The notes under the pieces are model-generated. The model worked only from the letters and a program-made list of their open reading frames with translations, made no database searches and was not told the origin of the DNA. Positions 1 to 12,175 of a stretch of DNA of 64,000 nt are shown here, in pieces. A program made the translations under genes and the position numbers. The number at the start of each line of letters is the position of its first letter. The first letter of the stretch is position 1. This DNA is from Xylocopa sonorina (lineage: Eukaryota; Arthropoda; Insecta; Hymenoptera; Apidae), in NCBI RefSeq assembly GCF_050948175.1, contig NW_027490093.1, positions 3,038,001 through 3,102,000 on the forward strand, in the 5' to 3' direction.

Positions 1-289
1 TCCAAGGAAGGATGTGTCGCATTTACATACTTTTGATGTGAATACGAGGAATACATAACACTCCACATTGAATGTTATATCTCATCATGAAACATAGAAA
101 TGAGATGCGATATCGCGCTTTAAAAGGCATTAGAAATCTATTGCTACTATACGTAGACATCTGCAAACGCTACTTCCTAGCAAGGAAGTGTCGCATTTAC
201 ATTCTTCTGAAGTGAATACGAGGAATACATGAACCTTCGCAATGAATGTTATATCTTATCGTGAAACATAGAAATGAGATGCGATATCG

Positions 290-1351
290 CGTTTTAAGAA
301 GCATTAGAACTCTATTTGCTACGATAAGTAGACATCTGCAGACGCTAGTTCCTAGCAAGGAAGTGTCGCATTGTCATTCCTTTGATGTGAATACGAGGTG
401 TACAAGAAGCTCCACAATGAGTATTATATCTAATCATGAAACATAGAAATGAGATGCGAAGTCTCGTTTTAAGAAGCATTAGAACCCTATTGTTTCTATA
501 CGTAGACATCTGGGAACGCTATTTCCTAGCAAGGAAGTGTCGCATTTACATTCTTTTGAACTGAATACGAGGTATACATGACACTTCGCAATGAATATTA
601 TATCTCATCATGACACATAGAAATGAGATGCGATATCTCGTTTTAAGAAGCATTAGAACTCTATTTGCTACGATAAGTAGACATCTGCGGACGCTAGTTC
701 CTAGCAAGGAAGTGTCGCATTGTCATTCCTTTGATGTGAATACGAGGTGTACAAGAAGCTCCACAATGAGTATTATATCTAATCATGAAACATAGAAATG
801 AGATGCGAAGTCTCGTTTTAAGAAGCATTAGAACCCTATTGTTTCTATACGTAGACATCTGGGAACGCTATTTCCTAGCAAGGAAGTGTCGCATTTACAT
901 TCTTTTGAACTGAATACGAGGTATACATGACACTTCGCAATGAATATTATATCTCATCATGACACATAGAAATGAGATGCGATATCTCGTTTTAAGAAGC
1001 ATTAGAACTCTATTTGCTACGATAAGTAGACATCTGCGGACGCTAGTTCCTAGCAAGGAAGTGTCGCATTGTCATTCCTTTGATGTGAATACGAGGTGTA
1101 CAAGAAGCTCCACAATGAGTATTATATCTAATCATGAAACATAGAAATGAGATGCGAAGTCTCGTTTTAAGAAGCATTAGAACCCTATTGTTTCTATACG
1201 TAGACATCTGGGAACGCTATTTCCTAGCAAGGAAGTGTCGCATTTACATTCTTTTGAACTGAATACGAGGTATACATGACACTTCGCAATGAATATTATA
1301 TCTCATCATGACACATAGAAATGAGATGCGATATCTCGTTTTAAGAAGCAT
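290..1351 (+). repeat. Dimeric higher-order repeat, 349 bp x 3
   Basis: Two monomer types alternate. The X type reads CTATTTGCTACGATAAGTAG, with one extra T relative to the usual CTATTGC, and sits near 302, 651 and 1000. The Y type reads GCGAAGTCTCG with CATCTGGGAACGC and sits near 457, 806 and 1155. The repeat period is 349 bp (174 + 175). The last two copies look essentially identical by eye and the first differs slightly at its left edge. Homogeneity stops sharply near 1351, where the next copy reads TACTCTTTTGCTTCG. This is a small, apparently recent local amplification. Confidence 0.9.
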
Positions 1352-2874
1352 TAGTACTCTTTTGCTTCGATACGTAGGCATCTGCAAACGCTACTTCCTA
1401 GCAAGGAAGTGTCGCATTTACATTCTTTTGAAGTGAATACGAAGTATACATGACACTCCGCAATGAATATTATATCTTATCATAAAACATAGAAATGAGA
1501 TGCGATATCTCGTTTCAGGAAGCATTAGAACTCTGTTGCTTCGATACGTAGACATCTCTGATCCCTATTTCCTAGCAAGGTTGTGCCGCATTTATATTCA
1601 TTTGATGTGTATGCGAGGTATACATGACACTTCGCAATGAATACTATATCTTGTCATGAAACATAGAAATAAGATGCGATACGGCGATTTGGGAAGCATT
1701 AGAACACTATGGCTTCGATACGTAGACATCTTCCAACGCTATTTCCTAGCAAGGAAGTGTCGCATTTACATTCAGTTGAAGTGTATGCGAGGTATACGAG
1801 ACACTTCTCGATGAATATAACATCTTATGATGAAACATAGAAATGAGATGCAATATCGCCTTTTAAGAAGCGTTAAAGCTCTATTGCTACGATACGTAGA
1901 CATCTGCAAACGCTATTTCCAAGAGAGGAAGTGTCGCATTTACATTCATTTGTAGTGAATACGAGGTATACATAACACTGCACATTGAATTTTATATCTT
2001 ATCATGAAACATTGAAATGAGATTCGATATCTCGTTTTAGGAAGCATTAGAGCTCAATTGCTTCGATACGTAGACATCTGCCAACGCTATTTCCTAGCAA
2101 GGAAGTGTCGCATTTACATTCATTAGAAGTGTATGCGAGGTATAAATGACTCTTCGCAATGAATATTACATCTTATCATGACACATAGAAATGAGATGCG
2201 ATATCGCGTCTTGGAAGCATTAGAATCCTAATGCTACGATACGTAGACGTCTGCAAACGCAATTTCCTAGCAAGGAAGTGTCGCATTTACATTCTGTTGA
2301 GGTGAATACGACGTATACAAACACTCCACAATGAATATTATATCTTGTCATGAAACATAGAAATAAGATGCGATACGGCGATTTGGGAAGCATTAGAACA
2401 CTATGGCTTCGATACGTAGACATCTTCCAACGCTATTTCCTAGCAAGGAAGTGTCGCATTTACATTCAGTTGAAGTGTATGCGAGGTATACAAGACACTT
2501 CGCAATGAATATTGTATCTTATCATGGGGCATAGAAATGGGATGCGATATCGCGTTTTGAGAAGCTGTAGAACTCTAATGATACGATACGTAGACATCTG
2601 CAAACGCAATTTCCTAGCAAGGAAGTGTCGCATTTACATTCATTTGAAGTGTATGCGAGGTATAAGTGGCACTTCGCAATGAATATTATATCCTATCATG
2701 AAACCTAGAGATGAAATGCGATATCGCGATTTAAGAAGCTTTAGAACTCTATTGCTTCGATACGTAGACATCTGCAAAGGCTACTTCCTAGCAAGGAAGT
2801 GTCGCATTTACATTCTTTTGAAGTGAATACGAGGTATATATAACACTTCACAATGAATGCTATATCTTATCATG

Positions 2875-2878
2875 AGAC
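2875..2878. repeat. Target-site duplication, left copy (AGAC)
   Basis: AGAC directly precedes the TG end of the inserted element and recurs directly after its CA end at 4237-4240. Removing the element and one AGAC rebuilds CATGAGACATAGAAATGA, which is an ordinary satellite variant found elsewhere in the window. Confidence 0.88.
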
Positions 2879-2900
2879 TGTGACGGGTTTTCCCGTTACA
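2879..2900. other. Left terminal hairpin of the LTR
   Basis: TGTGACGGG (2879-2887) and CCCGTTACA (2892-2900) are inverted repeats with one mismatch around a TTTT loop, so the left end of the element can fold on itself. It mirrors a perfect hairpin at the other end. Confidence 0.7.
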
Positions 2901-3440
2901 ATCCGCAAGAAAGGGGGGAGATCGAAACAATAATGAAGGGGTATACGGAGGTTTAATCCGGGGTACAGAATATCGGGGTACAAAATATCCACGTGGTATG
3001 ATCGTCGATGAATTCGCCAACGCCAAATACAAAACAGAGAATTTTCTATCTAGTGAGTATTTCGTAACTGCGAGGCGGGAACTTTTTGGGCGCCAGCTAC
3101 TCAAGGAGTAGCGAAAACTATTAGACCACGCAACCCGGGGAAACCCGGTGCATGATACTCCTCGAAATCTCGAAATACTCCCTCGCTCGACTACTTCTAG
3201 CCGAGTGCGCAATATAGGGTCGCGGGATACTGAACTTGCGGCTTCTTTCTAGATTGTCTCGACGCGGTATAACAAAAGGGTATACGACACGCCGCGAATG
3301 ACCGGGGATCACCACCCGTTATACAATACAAAATTACAATATGCAATATCACAAATGCGGCAGGGAACAAATTGGGACGCTTTAGCATATAAGGACTCAC
3401 GTTCTCGCTTCCAGCAAGTCTGGATCTCGTTCAGTCCGTC

Positions 3441-3462
3441 TATATATATCTCTCTCTCTCTC
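3441..3462 (+). promoter_or_regulatory. TATATATA plus TC microsatellite (possible core promoter in LTR)
   Basis: An alternating TA run (3441-3449) passes directly into a TC run (to 3462), just after TCAGT at 3431, an arthropod initiator-like pentamer. If the LTR is read on the plus strand this could be part of U3 promoter sequence, but the order of TCAGT before TATA is not canonical. It may be simple-sequence DNA only. Confidence 0.25.
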
Positions 3463-3504
3463 CTCCGAATCGCTCCGTATGATCGCTTGCTCGGTTGCTC
3501 GCTG

Positions 3505-3526
3505 AGTAGTCGCTAAGTAGTCGCTA
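3505..3526 (+). repeat. 11-bp tandem repeat inside the LTR
   Basis: AGTAGTCGCTA occurs twice back to back (3505-3515 and 3516-3526), followed by a degenerate third copy beginning AGAAGTAG. It is a local slippage product with no evident function. Confidence 0.8.
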
Positions 3527-3570
3527 AGAAGTAGAGGCGAAGAAGAGGATGTCTTTCTGCTGGCTAGCAC

Positions 3571-3578
3571 TTATATAG
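3571..3578 (+). promoter_or_regulatory. Candidate TATA box in the LTR
   Basis: TTATATAG lies in a GC-rich context, followed by the GC-rich right half of the element. This would suit a U3/R boundary on the plus strand. No initiator or polyadenylation signal can be placed with confidence. Confidence 0.3.
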
Positions 3579-3743
3579 GTTTGCTGGGGGTCCTCGGATC
3601 CCCTTGGATCCTTCCTAGGGTTCCTTGGTGGAGTAGGGCTATGCGCGTGGGGATTGTTCGGGGCATCGATCGGTGGATTTCGGCGATCTTCCCTGATCGC
3701 CCCCTCTGGTGTGTCCAGCGAGGGTCCTCTGGATTATTTGAAC

Positions 3744-3766
3744 TGCGGCGCGTGTCGCGCGCCGCA
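3744..3766. other. Perfect 9-bp GC-rich hairpin in the LTR
   Basis: TGCGGCGCG (3744-3752) is the exact reverse complement of CGCGCCGCA (3758-3766) across a 5-base loop. A strong stem of this kind could act in RNA from the element; the function is unknown. Confidence 0.75.
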
Positions 3767-4214
3767 CTTCCTCGGCTAACCTGCAGCTCCGCTGCTCATC
3801 TTGAGTTTCCATCTCCATGGGCTCAGGGGAGGGGTGGAGGTCCTTCTCACACCCGAGGTCTTTCCTGTCCGTCTCCATGGACTATGGCAGCGGTCTTATA
3901 GGTGCAGGGTTCTGGATCTTATCCTTCGGGCTTCAGGGTTTCTTCTGGTTCGCTTCCCGACTCCTCCACCGTCGAGCTCGTCACTCTACCTCGGCGCATA
4001 GCCCGTCCGCAAACCTGCGGTCTTCGTACTCGCCGAAGGGGCGTCTTCTGGGTTGCTTCTTCTTTAGCTCGCCAGTCTTATTCGTAGAACGGAGAGAGAG
4101 AAAAGAACGGGGAGGGGAAGGGGGGAAAGGTTCTATGATCGCGTATTTCACATTTCTCGCATGAGTGGTGATCTGTGAGCTAGTCTAACCGAAGCAGGAG
4201 AGGGGTGTGCGAGC

Positions 4215-4238
4215 CTTGTGACGCCACCACGTCACAAG
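4215..4238. other. Right terminal hairpin spanning LTR end and target site
   Basis: CTTGTGACG (4215-4223) is the exact reverse complement of CGTCACAAG (4230-4238) with CCACCA as the loop. The outer two bases of the right arm (AG) come from the target-site duplication, so the hairpin is extended by the insertion site. Confidence 0.75.
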
Positions 4239-4240
4239 AC
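4237..4240. repeat. Target-site duplication, right copy (AGAC)
   Basis: Identical to 2875-2878. The satellite continues directly as ATAGAAATGATATGCG. Confidence 0.88.
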
Positions 4241-7221
4241 ATAGAAATGATATGCGATACCGCGTTTTAAGAAGCATTAGAACTCTATTAATTCGATAAG
4301 CAGATATCTGCAAACGCTATTTCCTAGCATAGAAGTGTCGCATTTACATTCATTTGAAGTGAAGACGAAATATACATAACACTGCACAATGAATATTATA
4401 TCTTGTCATGAAGGATAGAAATGAGATGCGATATCGCGATTTAAGATGCATTAGAACTCTAATACTTCGATACGTAGACATCTGCCAACGCTATTTCCTA
4501 GCAGGGAAGAGTCGCATTTACATTCTTTTGAAGTAAATACGAGGAATACATAACACTGCACAAAGAATGTTATATCTTATCATGAAACATAGAAATGAGA
4601 TGCGATATCTCCATTTAAGAAGCATTAGAAATCTGTTGCTTCGATACGGAGACATCTGCAAACGCAATTTCCTAGCAAGGAAGTGTCGCATTTATATTCT
4701 TTTGAAGTGAATATGAGGTATATATGATACTTCGTAATGAATTTTTTATCTTATCGTGATACATAGGAATGAGATGCCATATTGCGTTTTGATAAGCATT
4801 AGAACTCTATTGCTTCGATACGTAGACATCCGCCATCGCTATATTCTAGCAAAGAAGTGTCGCAGTTACATTCATTTGAAGTGTATGCGAGGTATACAAA
4901 ACACTTAGCAATGAATATTATATCTTATCATGAAACACAGAAATGAGATGCGATATGGCGATTAAAGAAGCATTAGAGCTCTATTGCATCGATACGTAAC
5001 CATCTGCAAACGCTACTTCCTAGCAAGGAAGTGTCGCGTTTACATTCTTTTGAAGTGAATTCGAGGTATACATGACACTTCGCCATGAATATTATATCTT
5101 ATCGTGAATCATAGAAATGAGATGCGACATCTCGTTTTAAGAAGCATTAGAGCTCTATTGCTCCGATACGTAGGCATCTGCAAACGCTACATCCTAGTAA
5201 AGAAGTGTCGCATTTACATTCATTTGAAGTGTATGCGAGATATACATAACATTCCACGATGAATATTAAATCTTATCATGAGACATAGAAAAGAGATGCG
5301 ATGTCGCGTTTTAGGAAGCATTAGAACTCTATTGCTTCGATACGTAGGCATCTGCAAACGCTACTTCCTAGTAAAGAAGTGTCGCATTTACCTTCATTTG
5401 AAGTGTAGACGAGGTATACATAACACTCCACAATGAATATTAAATCTTATCATGAAACATAGAAAAGAGATGCGTTACCGCGTTTTAAGAAGCATTAGAA
5501 CCCTATTGCTACGATACGTAGACATCAGCAGACGCTACTTTCTAGCAAGGAAGTGACGCATTTACATTCAGTTGAAGTGTATGCGAGGTATACATGACAC
5601 TTCGCAATGAATATTATATCTTACCATGAAACATAGAAATGAGATACGATATCGCGTTTTAAGAAGCATTAGAACACTATTTCTACGATGCGTAGACATC
5701 TGCGGATGCTACTTCTATGCAAGGATGTGTCGCATTTACATTCTTTTGAAAGGAATACAAGGTATACATGACACTCCACAATGAATATTATATCTTATCG
5801 TAAAACATAGAAATGTGATGCGAAACCTCGTTTTAAGAAGCAGTGGACCTCTGTTTCTTCGATACGCAGACATCTGCCATCGCTATATCCTAGCAAGGAA
5901 GTGTCGCATTTACATTCTTTTGAAGTGAATACGAGGTATACATAACACCGCGCAATGAATATTATATCTTATAGTGAGACATCGAAATGAGATGCTATAT
6001 CGCATTTGGGAAGCACTAGAACCCCATTACTACGATACGTAGACATCTGCAATCGCTAGTTCCTAGCAAGGAATTGTCACATTTACGTTCTTTTGAAGTG
6101 AATACGAGGTATACATAGCACTCCACAATGAATATTATATCTTATCATGAAACATAGAAATGTGGACCGATTTCGCGTCTTAAGAAGCATTAGAAATCTA
6201 TTGCTTCGATACGTAGACATCTGCAGCCGCTATTACCTAGCAAGGAAGTGTCGCATTTACTATCTTTTGAAGTGAATACGAGGTATACATAACAATCCAC
6301 AATGAGAATTATATCTTATCATGAAGCATATAAATGAGGATCGATTTCGAGTTTTAAGAAGCATTAGGACTCTATTGCTACGATTCGTAGACATCTGCAA
6401 ATGCTAATTCCTAGCAAGCAAGTGTCGCATTTTCAATCTTTTGAAGTGAACACGAGGTATACATAACAATCCACAATGAATATTATATCTTATCATATAA
6501 CGTAGAATTGAGGTGCGATATCGCGATTTAAGAAGCATTGGAATACTATTGCTTCGATACGTAGACATCTGCCAACGCTACTTCCTTCCAAGGATGTGTC
6601 GCATTTACATACTTTTGAAGTGAATACGAGGTATACATAACACGCCACAATGAATATTATTTCTTATCATGAAACATAGAAATGAGATGCGACATCGCGT
6701 TTTAAGAAGCATTAGAACTAAATTGCTACGATACGTAGACATCTGCAAACGCTATTTTCTAGCAGGGAAGTGTCGCATTTACATTCATTTGTTGTGTAGA
6801 CGAGGTATACATAAGACTTCGCAATGAATATTATATCTTATCATGAAGCATAGTAATGACAAACGATATCGCTTTTTAAGAAGCTTTAGAACTATATTGC
6901 TTCGATACGTAGACATCTGGAAAGGCATTTCCTAGCATGGAAGTGTGGCATTTACATTCATTGGAAGTGTAGACGCGGTATATATATAACTTCGCAATGA
7001 ATATTATGTCTTATCATGAAACAGAAATGAGATGCGATATCGCGTTTTAAGAAGCATTGGAACTCTAATGCTTCGATATGTAGATATCTGGAAACGATAT
7101 TTCCTAGCAAGGAAGTGTCGCATTTACATTCTTTTGAAGTGTAGGCGAGCTATACATAACACTTCGCAATGAATATGATATCTTATCATGAAATATAGAA
7201 ATGAGATGCGATATCGCGTTT

Positions 7222-8412
7222 TGAGAAACATTAGAACTCTATTGCTTCAAAACGTAGACATCTGGAAACGCATTTCCCAGCAAGGAAGTGTCGTATTTAC
7301 ATTCTACTGAAGTGTAGGCGAGCTATACATATCACTTCGCATTTAATATCATATTATACGATGAAACATAGGAATGAGATGCGATATCGCGTTTTAAAAA
7401 GCATTAGAAAAGTGCTTCAATACGTAGAGATCTGGGAGCGCTACTTCCTAGCATGGAAGTGTGGCATTTGCATTCATTTGACGTATAGACGAGTTATACA
7501 TAACACTTCGCAATGAGTATTGCATCTTATCATGAAATATAGAATTGAAAAGCGTTGAATTGAACAGTTGGAAACGCTATTTCATAGGAAGGAAGTGTGG
7601 CATTTACATTCATTTGAAGTGTAGACGAGAAATACAAAACACTTCGCAATGAATATTATATCTTATAATGAGGCATAGAAATGAGATGCGATATCGCGTT
7701 TTAAGAAGCATTAGATCTCTATTGCTTCGATACGTAGACATCTGCCAACGCTATTTCCCAGCCATGAAGTGTGGAATTTACATTCTTTTGAAATGTGGAC
7801 GAGGTATACACAACACTTCTAAATGACAATTGTATCTTATCATGAAACATAGAAATGAGAAGCGATATCGCATTTTAAGAAACATTAGAACTCTATTGCT
7901 TCAAAACGTAGACATCTGGAAACGCATTTCCCAGCAAGGAAGTGTCGTATCTACATTCTACTGAAGTGTAGGCGAGCTATACATATCACTTCGCATTGAA
8001 TATCATATTATACGATGAAACATAGGAATGAGATGCGATATCGCGTTTTAAAAAGCATTAGAAAAGTGCTTCAATACGTAGAGATCTGGGAGCGCTACTT
8101 CCTAGCATGGAAGTGTGGCATTTGCATTCATTTGACGTATAGACGAGTTATGCATAACACTTCGCAATGAATATTGCATCTTATCATGAAATATAGAATT
8201 GAAAAGCGTTGAATTGAACAGTTGGAAGCGCTATTTCATAGGAAGGAAGTGTGGCATTTACAATCATTTGAAGTGTAGACGAGAAATACAAAACACTTCG
8301 CAATGAATATTATATCTTATAATGAGACATAGAAATGAGATGCGATATCGCGTTCTAAGAAGCATTAGATCTCTATTGCTTCGATACGTAGACATCTGCC
8401 AACGCTATTTCC
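7222..8412 (+). repeat. Tandem duplication of a defective 4-mer (offset 654 bp)
   Basis: 7222-7758 and 7876-8412 are close copies. Shared rare markers are TTCAAAACGTAGAC, ATATCATATTATACGATG, GTATTTACATTCTACTG-like text and GAATTGAACAGTTGG. The offset is 42 bp short of four full monomers because one monomer in each copy (near 7530-7585 and 8190-8240) carries the same internal deletion between AATTGAAAAG and CAGTTGG. The deletion therefore predates the duplication. Confidence 0.8.
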
Positions 8413-8430
8413 TAGCAATATGCATGCGAT
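8413..8430 (+). repeat. Truncated monomer (90-bp deletion junction)
   Basis: CCTAGCAA runs directly into TATGCATGCGATATC. The next TGCGAT block is 84 bp after the previous one (8341 to 8425) instead of 174. The junction sits exactly at the right edge of the 654-bp duplication. Confidence 0.8.
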
Positions 8431-11400
8431 ATCCCGTTTCAAGAAGCATTAGAACACTATTGCTTCGATACGTAGACATCTGCAAACTCTATTTCCTAGC
8501 AAGGAAGTGTCGCATATACATTCATTTGACGTGTGTGCGAGGTATACGTGATACTTGGCAATGAATAATATATCGTACCATGAAACATAGGAATGAGATG
8601 CGGTATCTCGTTCTAAGAAGCATTAGAACTCTTTTGCTTCGATACGTAGATATCTGCAAACGCTATTTCCTTGCAAGGAAGTGTCGCATATACATTCATC
8701 TGAAGTGAATTCGAGGTATACATAACACTCCACAATGAATATTATATCTTATCATGAAACATAGAAATGAGATTCTATATGGCGATATAAGAAGCATTAG
8801 AAATTTATTGCTTCGATACGTAATCATCTGCAAACGCTACTTCCTAGCAAGGAAGTGTCGCATTTACGTTCATTTGAAGTGTATGCGAGTTATGCATAAC
8901 ACTCCACGATGAACATTATACCTTACCACGACACATAGAAATTAGATGCGTTATCGCGATTTAAGAAGCATTAGAACTCTATTGCTACGATACGTAGACA
9001 TCTCCAATCGCTATTTCCTAGTAAGGAAGTGTCGCATTTACATTCTTCCGAAGTGAGTACCAGGTATACATGACACTTCGCAATGAATATTATATCTTAT
9101 CATGAAACATAGAAATGAGATGCGATATGGCGTTTAAAGAAGCATTAGATTTCTATTGCTTCGATACGTAGAGATCTGGAAACGCATTTCCTAGCACGGA
9201 TATTCTACATTCTTTTGAACTGTAGACGAAGTATACACAACACTTCGCAATGAATATTATATCTTATCATAGAACATGGAAATTAGATGCGATTTCGCGT
9301 TCTAGGGAGCATTAGATCTCTATTGCTTCGATACGTAGACATCTCGAAACGCATTTCCTATGCAAGGAAGTGAGGCATTTACATTCTTTTAAAGTGTAGA
9401 CGATGTGCCAATAACACTTTGCAATGAATATTATATCTTATCATGAACGAAGTATTGAGATGCGATACCACGTTAAAAGAAGCATTAGAACTCTACTGCT
9501 TCGATACGTAGACATCTGCAAACGCTATTTCCTAGCAAGGAAGTGTCGTATTTACATTCTTTTGAATGGAATAAGAGGTACACATGACACTTCGTAATGA
9601 ATATTATGTCTTATCATGAAAAATAGAAATGAGATGCGATATGACGATTTAAGAAGCATTAGGAATCTATTGCTTCGATACGTAGACATCTGCAAATGCT
9701 ATTTCCTAGCAAGGAAGTGTCGCATTTACATTCTTTTGAAGTGTGTGCGAGGTATACATGATACTTCGCAATGAATATTATATCATATCATGAAACATAG
9801 AAATGAGATGCGATATCGCGATTTAAGATGCATTAGAACTCTATTGCTAACACGTAGACATCTGCAAATGGTATTTAATAGCAAGGAAGTGTTGCAATTA
9901 CATTCTTTTGAAGTGAATACGAGGTTATAATAACACTCCACAATGAATATTATATCTTATCATGAAACATAGAAATGAGATGCGACATTGCGATTTAACA
10001 AACAGTAGATCTCTATTGCTTCGATACGTAGACATCTGCCAACGCTATTTCCTAGCAAGGAAGTGTCGCATTTACATTCATTTGAAGTGTATGCAAGGTA
10101 TACAAGACACTTCGCAATGAATATTATATCTTATCATGAAACATAGAAATGATATGCGATAACTCGTTTTAAGAAGCATTAGAACTCTATTGCTTCGATA
10201 CGTAGACATCTGGAAACGCTATTTCCTAGAAAGGAAGTGTCGCATTTACATTTATTTCATGTCTAGACTAGGAATACATAAGACTTCGCAATGAATATTA
10301 TATCTTATCATGAAACATAGAAATGAGATGCGATATCGCGATTTAAGAATCATTAGAACTCCATTGCTACGAAACGTAGACACCTGCAGACGCTACTTCC
10401 TGGCAAGGAAGTGACGCATTTACATTCTTTTGAAAGGAGTACGAGGTATACATAACACTCCACAATGAATATTATATCTTATCATGAAACATAGAAATGA
10501 GATGCAATATAGCGTTTTAAGAAGCATTAGAACTCTATTGCTAAGATACGTAGACATCTGCAAACGCTACTCCCTTGCAAGGAAGTGTCGCATTTACATT
10601 CTTTTGAAAGGAATACGAGGTATACATGATAATTCGCAATGAGTATTATATCTTATCATGAAACATAGAAATGAGATGCGATATGACGATTTAAGATGCA
10701 CTATAACTTTATTGCTACGATACGTAGACATCTGCAAACGCTATTTCCTAGCATGGAAGTGTCGCGTTTACATTCATTTGAAGTGTATGGGAGGTATAAG
10801 TGACACTTCGCAATGAATATTATATCTTATCATGAAACATAGAAATGAGATGCGACATCGCGATTTAAGAAGCATTAGAACTCTATTGCTACGATACGTA
10901 GACATCTGCAAACGCTATTTCCTAGCAAGGAAGCGTCACAGTTACATTCATTTGAAGTGTAGGCGAGAAATACATAACACTTCGCAATGAATATTTTATC
11001 TAATCATGAGACATAGAAATGAGATGGAATATCGCGATTTAAGAATCATTAGTACTCTATTGCTTCGATACGTAGACATCTGCCAACGCTATTTCCTAGC
11101 AAGGAAGTGTCGCATTTACATTCATTTGAACTGTATGCGAGGTATACAAGACACTTCGCAATGAATATTATATCTTATCATGAAACATAGAAATGAAATG
11201 CGATATCGCGTTTTGAGTAGCATTAGATCTCTAATTCTACGATACGTAGACATCTGCAGACGCTATTTCCTAGCAAGGAAGTGTAGCATTTACATTTTTT
11301 TGAAGTGTAGACGAGATATACATATCCCTGCACAATGAATATTATATCTTATCATGAAACATAGAAATGAGAAGCGATATCGCGATTTAAGAAGCATTAG

Positions 11401-11774
11401 AACTCTAATGCTAGGATACGTAGACGTCTGCAAACGCTATTTCCTAGCAAGGAAGTGTTGCACTTACATTCTTTTGAAGCGAATACGAGGTATACATAAC
11501 ACTCCACAATGAATATTATATCTTATCACGAAACATAGAAATGAGATGCGATATCGCTTTTTAAGAAGCGTTAGAAGTCTACTGCTACATTACGTAGACA
11601 TCTGAAAACGCTATTTCCTAGGAAGGAAGTGTCGCATTTACATTCATTTGAAGTGTATGCGAGGTATAAGTGACACTTCGCATTGAATATTATGTCTTAT
11701 CATGAAACACAGAAATGGGATGCGATATCGCGTTTTAAGAAGCGTTAGTACTCTGTTGCTACGATACGTAGACA

Positions 11775-12175
11775 TCTGCAGACGCTAATTCCTAGCAAGG
11801 AAATGTCGCATTTTCAATGTTTAGAAGTGAATACGAGATACACATAACACTCCAGAACGAATATTATATCTTATCATGAAACATAGAAATGAGATGCGAT
11901 ATGGCGATTTAAGAGGCAATAGAACTCTGCTGCTTCGATACGTAGACATCTGACATCGCTATTTCCTAGCAAGGAAGTTTCGCGTTTACATTAATTTGAA
12001 GAGTAGGCGAGTTATACAAGAAACTTCGCAATGAATATTACATCTTATCATGATTCATAGAAATTAGATGCTAAATCGCGTTTTGAGAAGCATTAGAACT
12101 CAATTGCTACGATACGTAGACATCGGCAAACGCTATTTCCTAGGAAGGAAGTGTCGTATTTACATTCTTCTGAAG
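11775..12175 (+). repeat. Segmental duplication, copy 1 (partner 12993-13393, offset 1218 bp = 7 monomers)
   Basis: It shares rare variants with the partner: AAATGTCGCATTTTCAAT, CTCCAGAACGAATATT, GGCAATAGAACTCTG-like text, AAGTTTCGC with TTAATTTGAAG, and CATGATTCATAG. The offset is exactly seven times 174, as expected for in-register exchange. Confidence 0.8.

Larger units (their letters stand above)
1..2878 (+). repeat. 174-bp satellite array, segment 1 (about 16 monomers)
   Basis: Head-to-tail copies of a monomer of about 174 bp. Successive AACATAG anchors fall at 91, 265, 440, 614 and 789, giving spacings of 174 or 175. Each copy carries CCTAGCAAGGAAGTGTCGCA, a GGTATACAT block, CAATGAATATTATATC, CATGAAACATAGAAATGAGA, a GCGATATCGCG-like block and GATACGTAGACATCTGC, in that order. 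Copies beyond about 1351 are monomeric and differ from one another at scattered positions. The segment ends at the 4-bp target site of an inserted LTR and resumes in phase on the other side, so it is the same array as the next segment. No coding capacity is credible here. Confidence 0.97.
2879..4236. mobile_element. Solo LTR of an LTR retrotransposon, 1358 bp
   Basis: Seen: non-satellite DNA with short inverted ends TGTGACG (2879) and CGTCACA (ending 4236), flanked by a perfect 4-bp direct repeat AGAC. The satellite is intact and in phase on both sides. Known: LTRs start TG and end CA, and integrase makes 4-6 bp duplications; 4 bp is common among Ty3/Gypsy elements. There is no internal region, primer-binding site or gag/pol coding sequence, so the simplest reading is a solo LTR left by LTR-LTR recombination. 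The interior is GC-richer than the satellite and holds TATA-like motifs, a TC microsatellite, an 11-bp tandem repeat, a 9-bp hairpin and a purine-rich tract (about 4090-4133). Superfamily and strand are not settled. Open frames across 3581-4164 overlap on both strands and resemble no protein I know. An alternative is a non-autonomous element with LTR-like ends. Confidence 0.8.

Noticed and set aside
246..1144. Three similar plus-strand frames (61-66 codons) as duplicated small genes
   Set aside because: These are the readable frame of X-type monomers in the 349-bp dimer repeat, so they are satellite frames, not genes.
3441..3578. A confident LTR promoter and strand call
   Set aside because: Two TATA-like motifs exist on the plus strand, but without a clear initiator, polyadenylation signal or internal region the orientation stays open.
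4090..4133. Purine-rich tract as a polypurine tract
   Set aside because: A PPT lies just outside the 3' LTR, whereas this tract lies inside the element about 100 bp from its end.
3581..4164. Overlapping open frames in the right half of the LTR
   Set aside because: Several frames on both strands overlap in GC-rich DNA. None resembles gag, pol or any family I know, and LTRs seldom encode protein.
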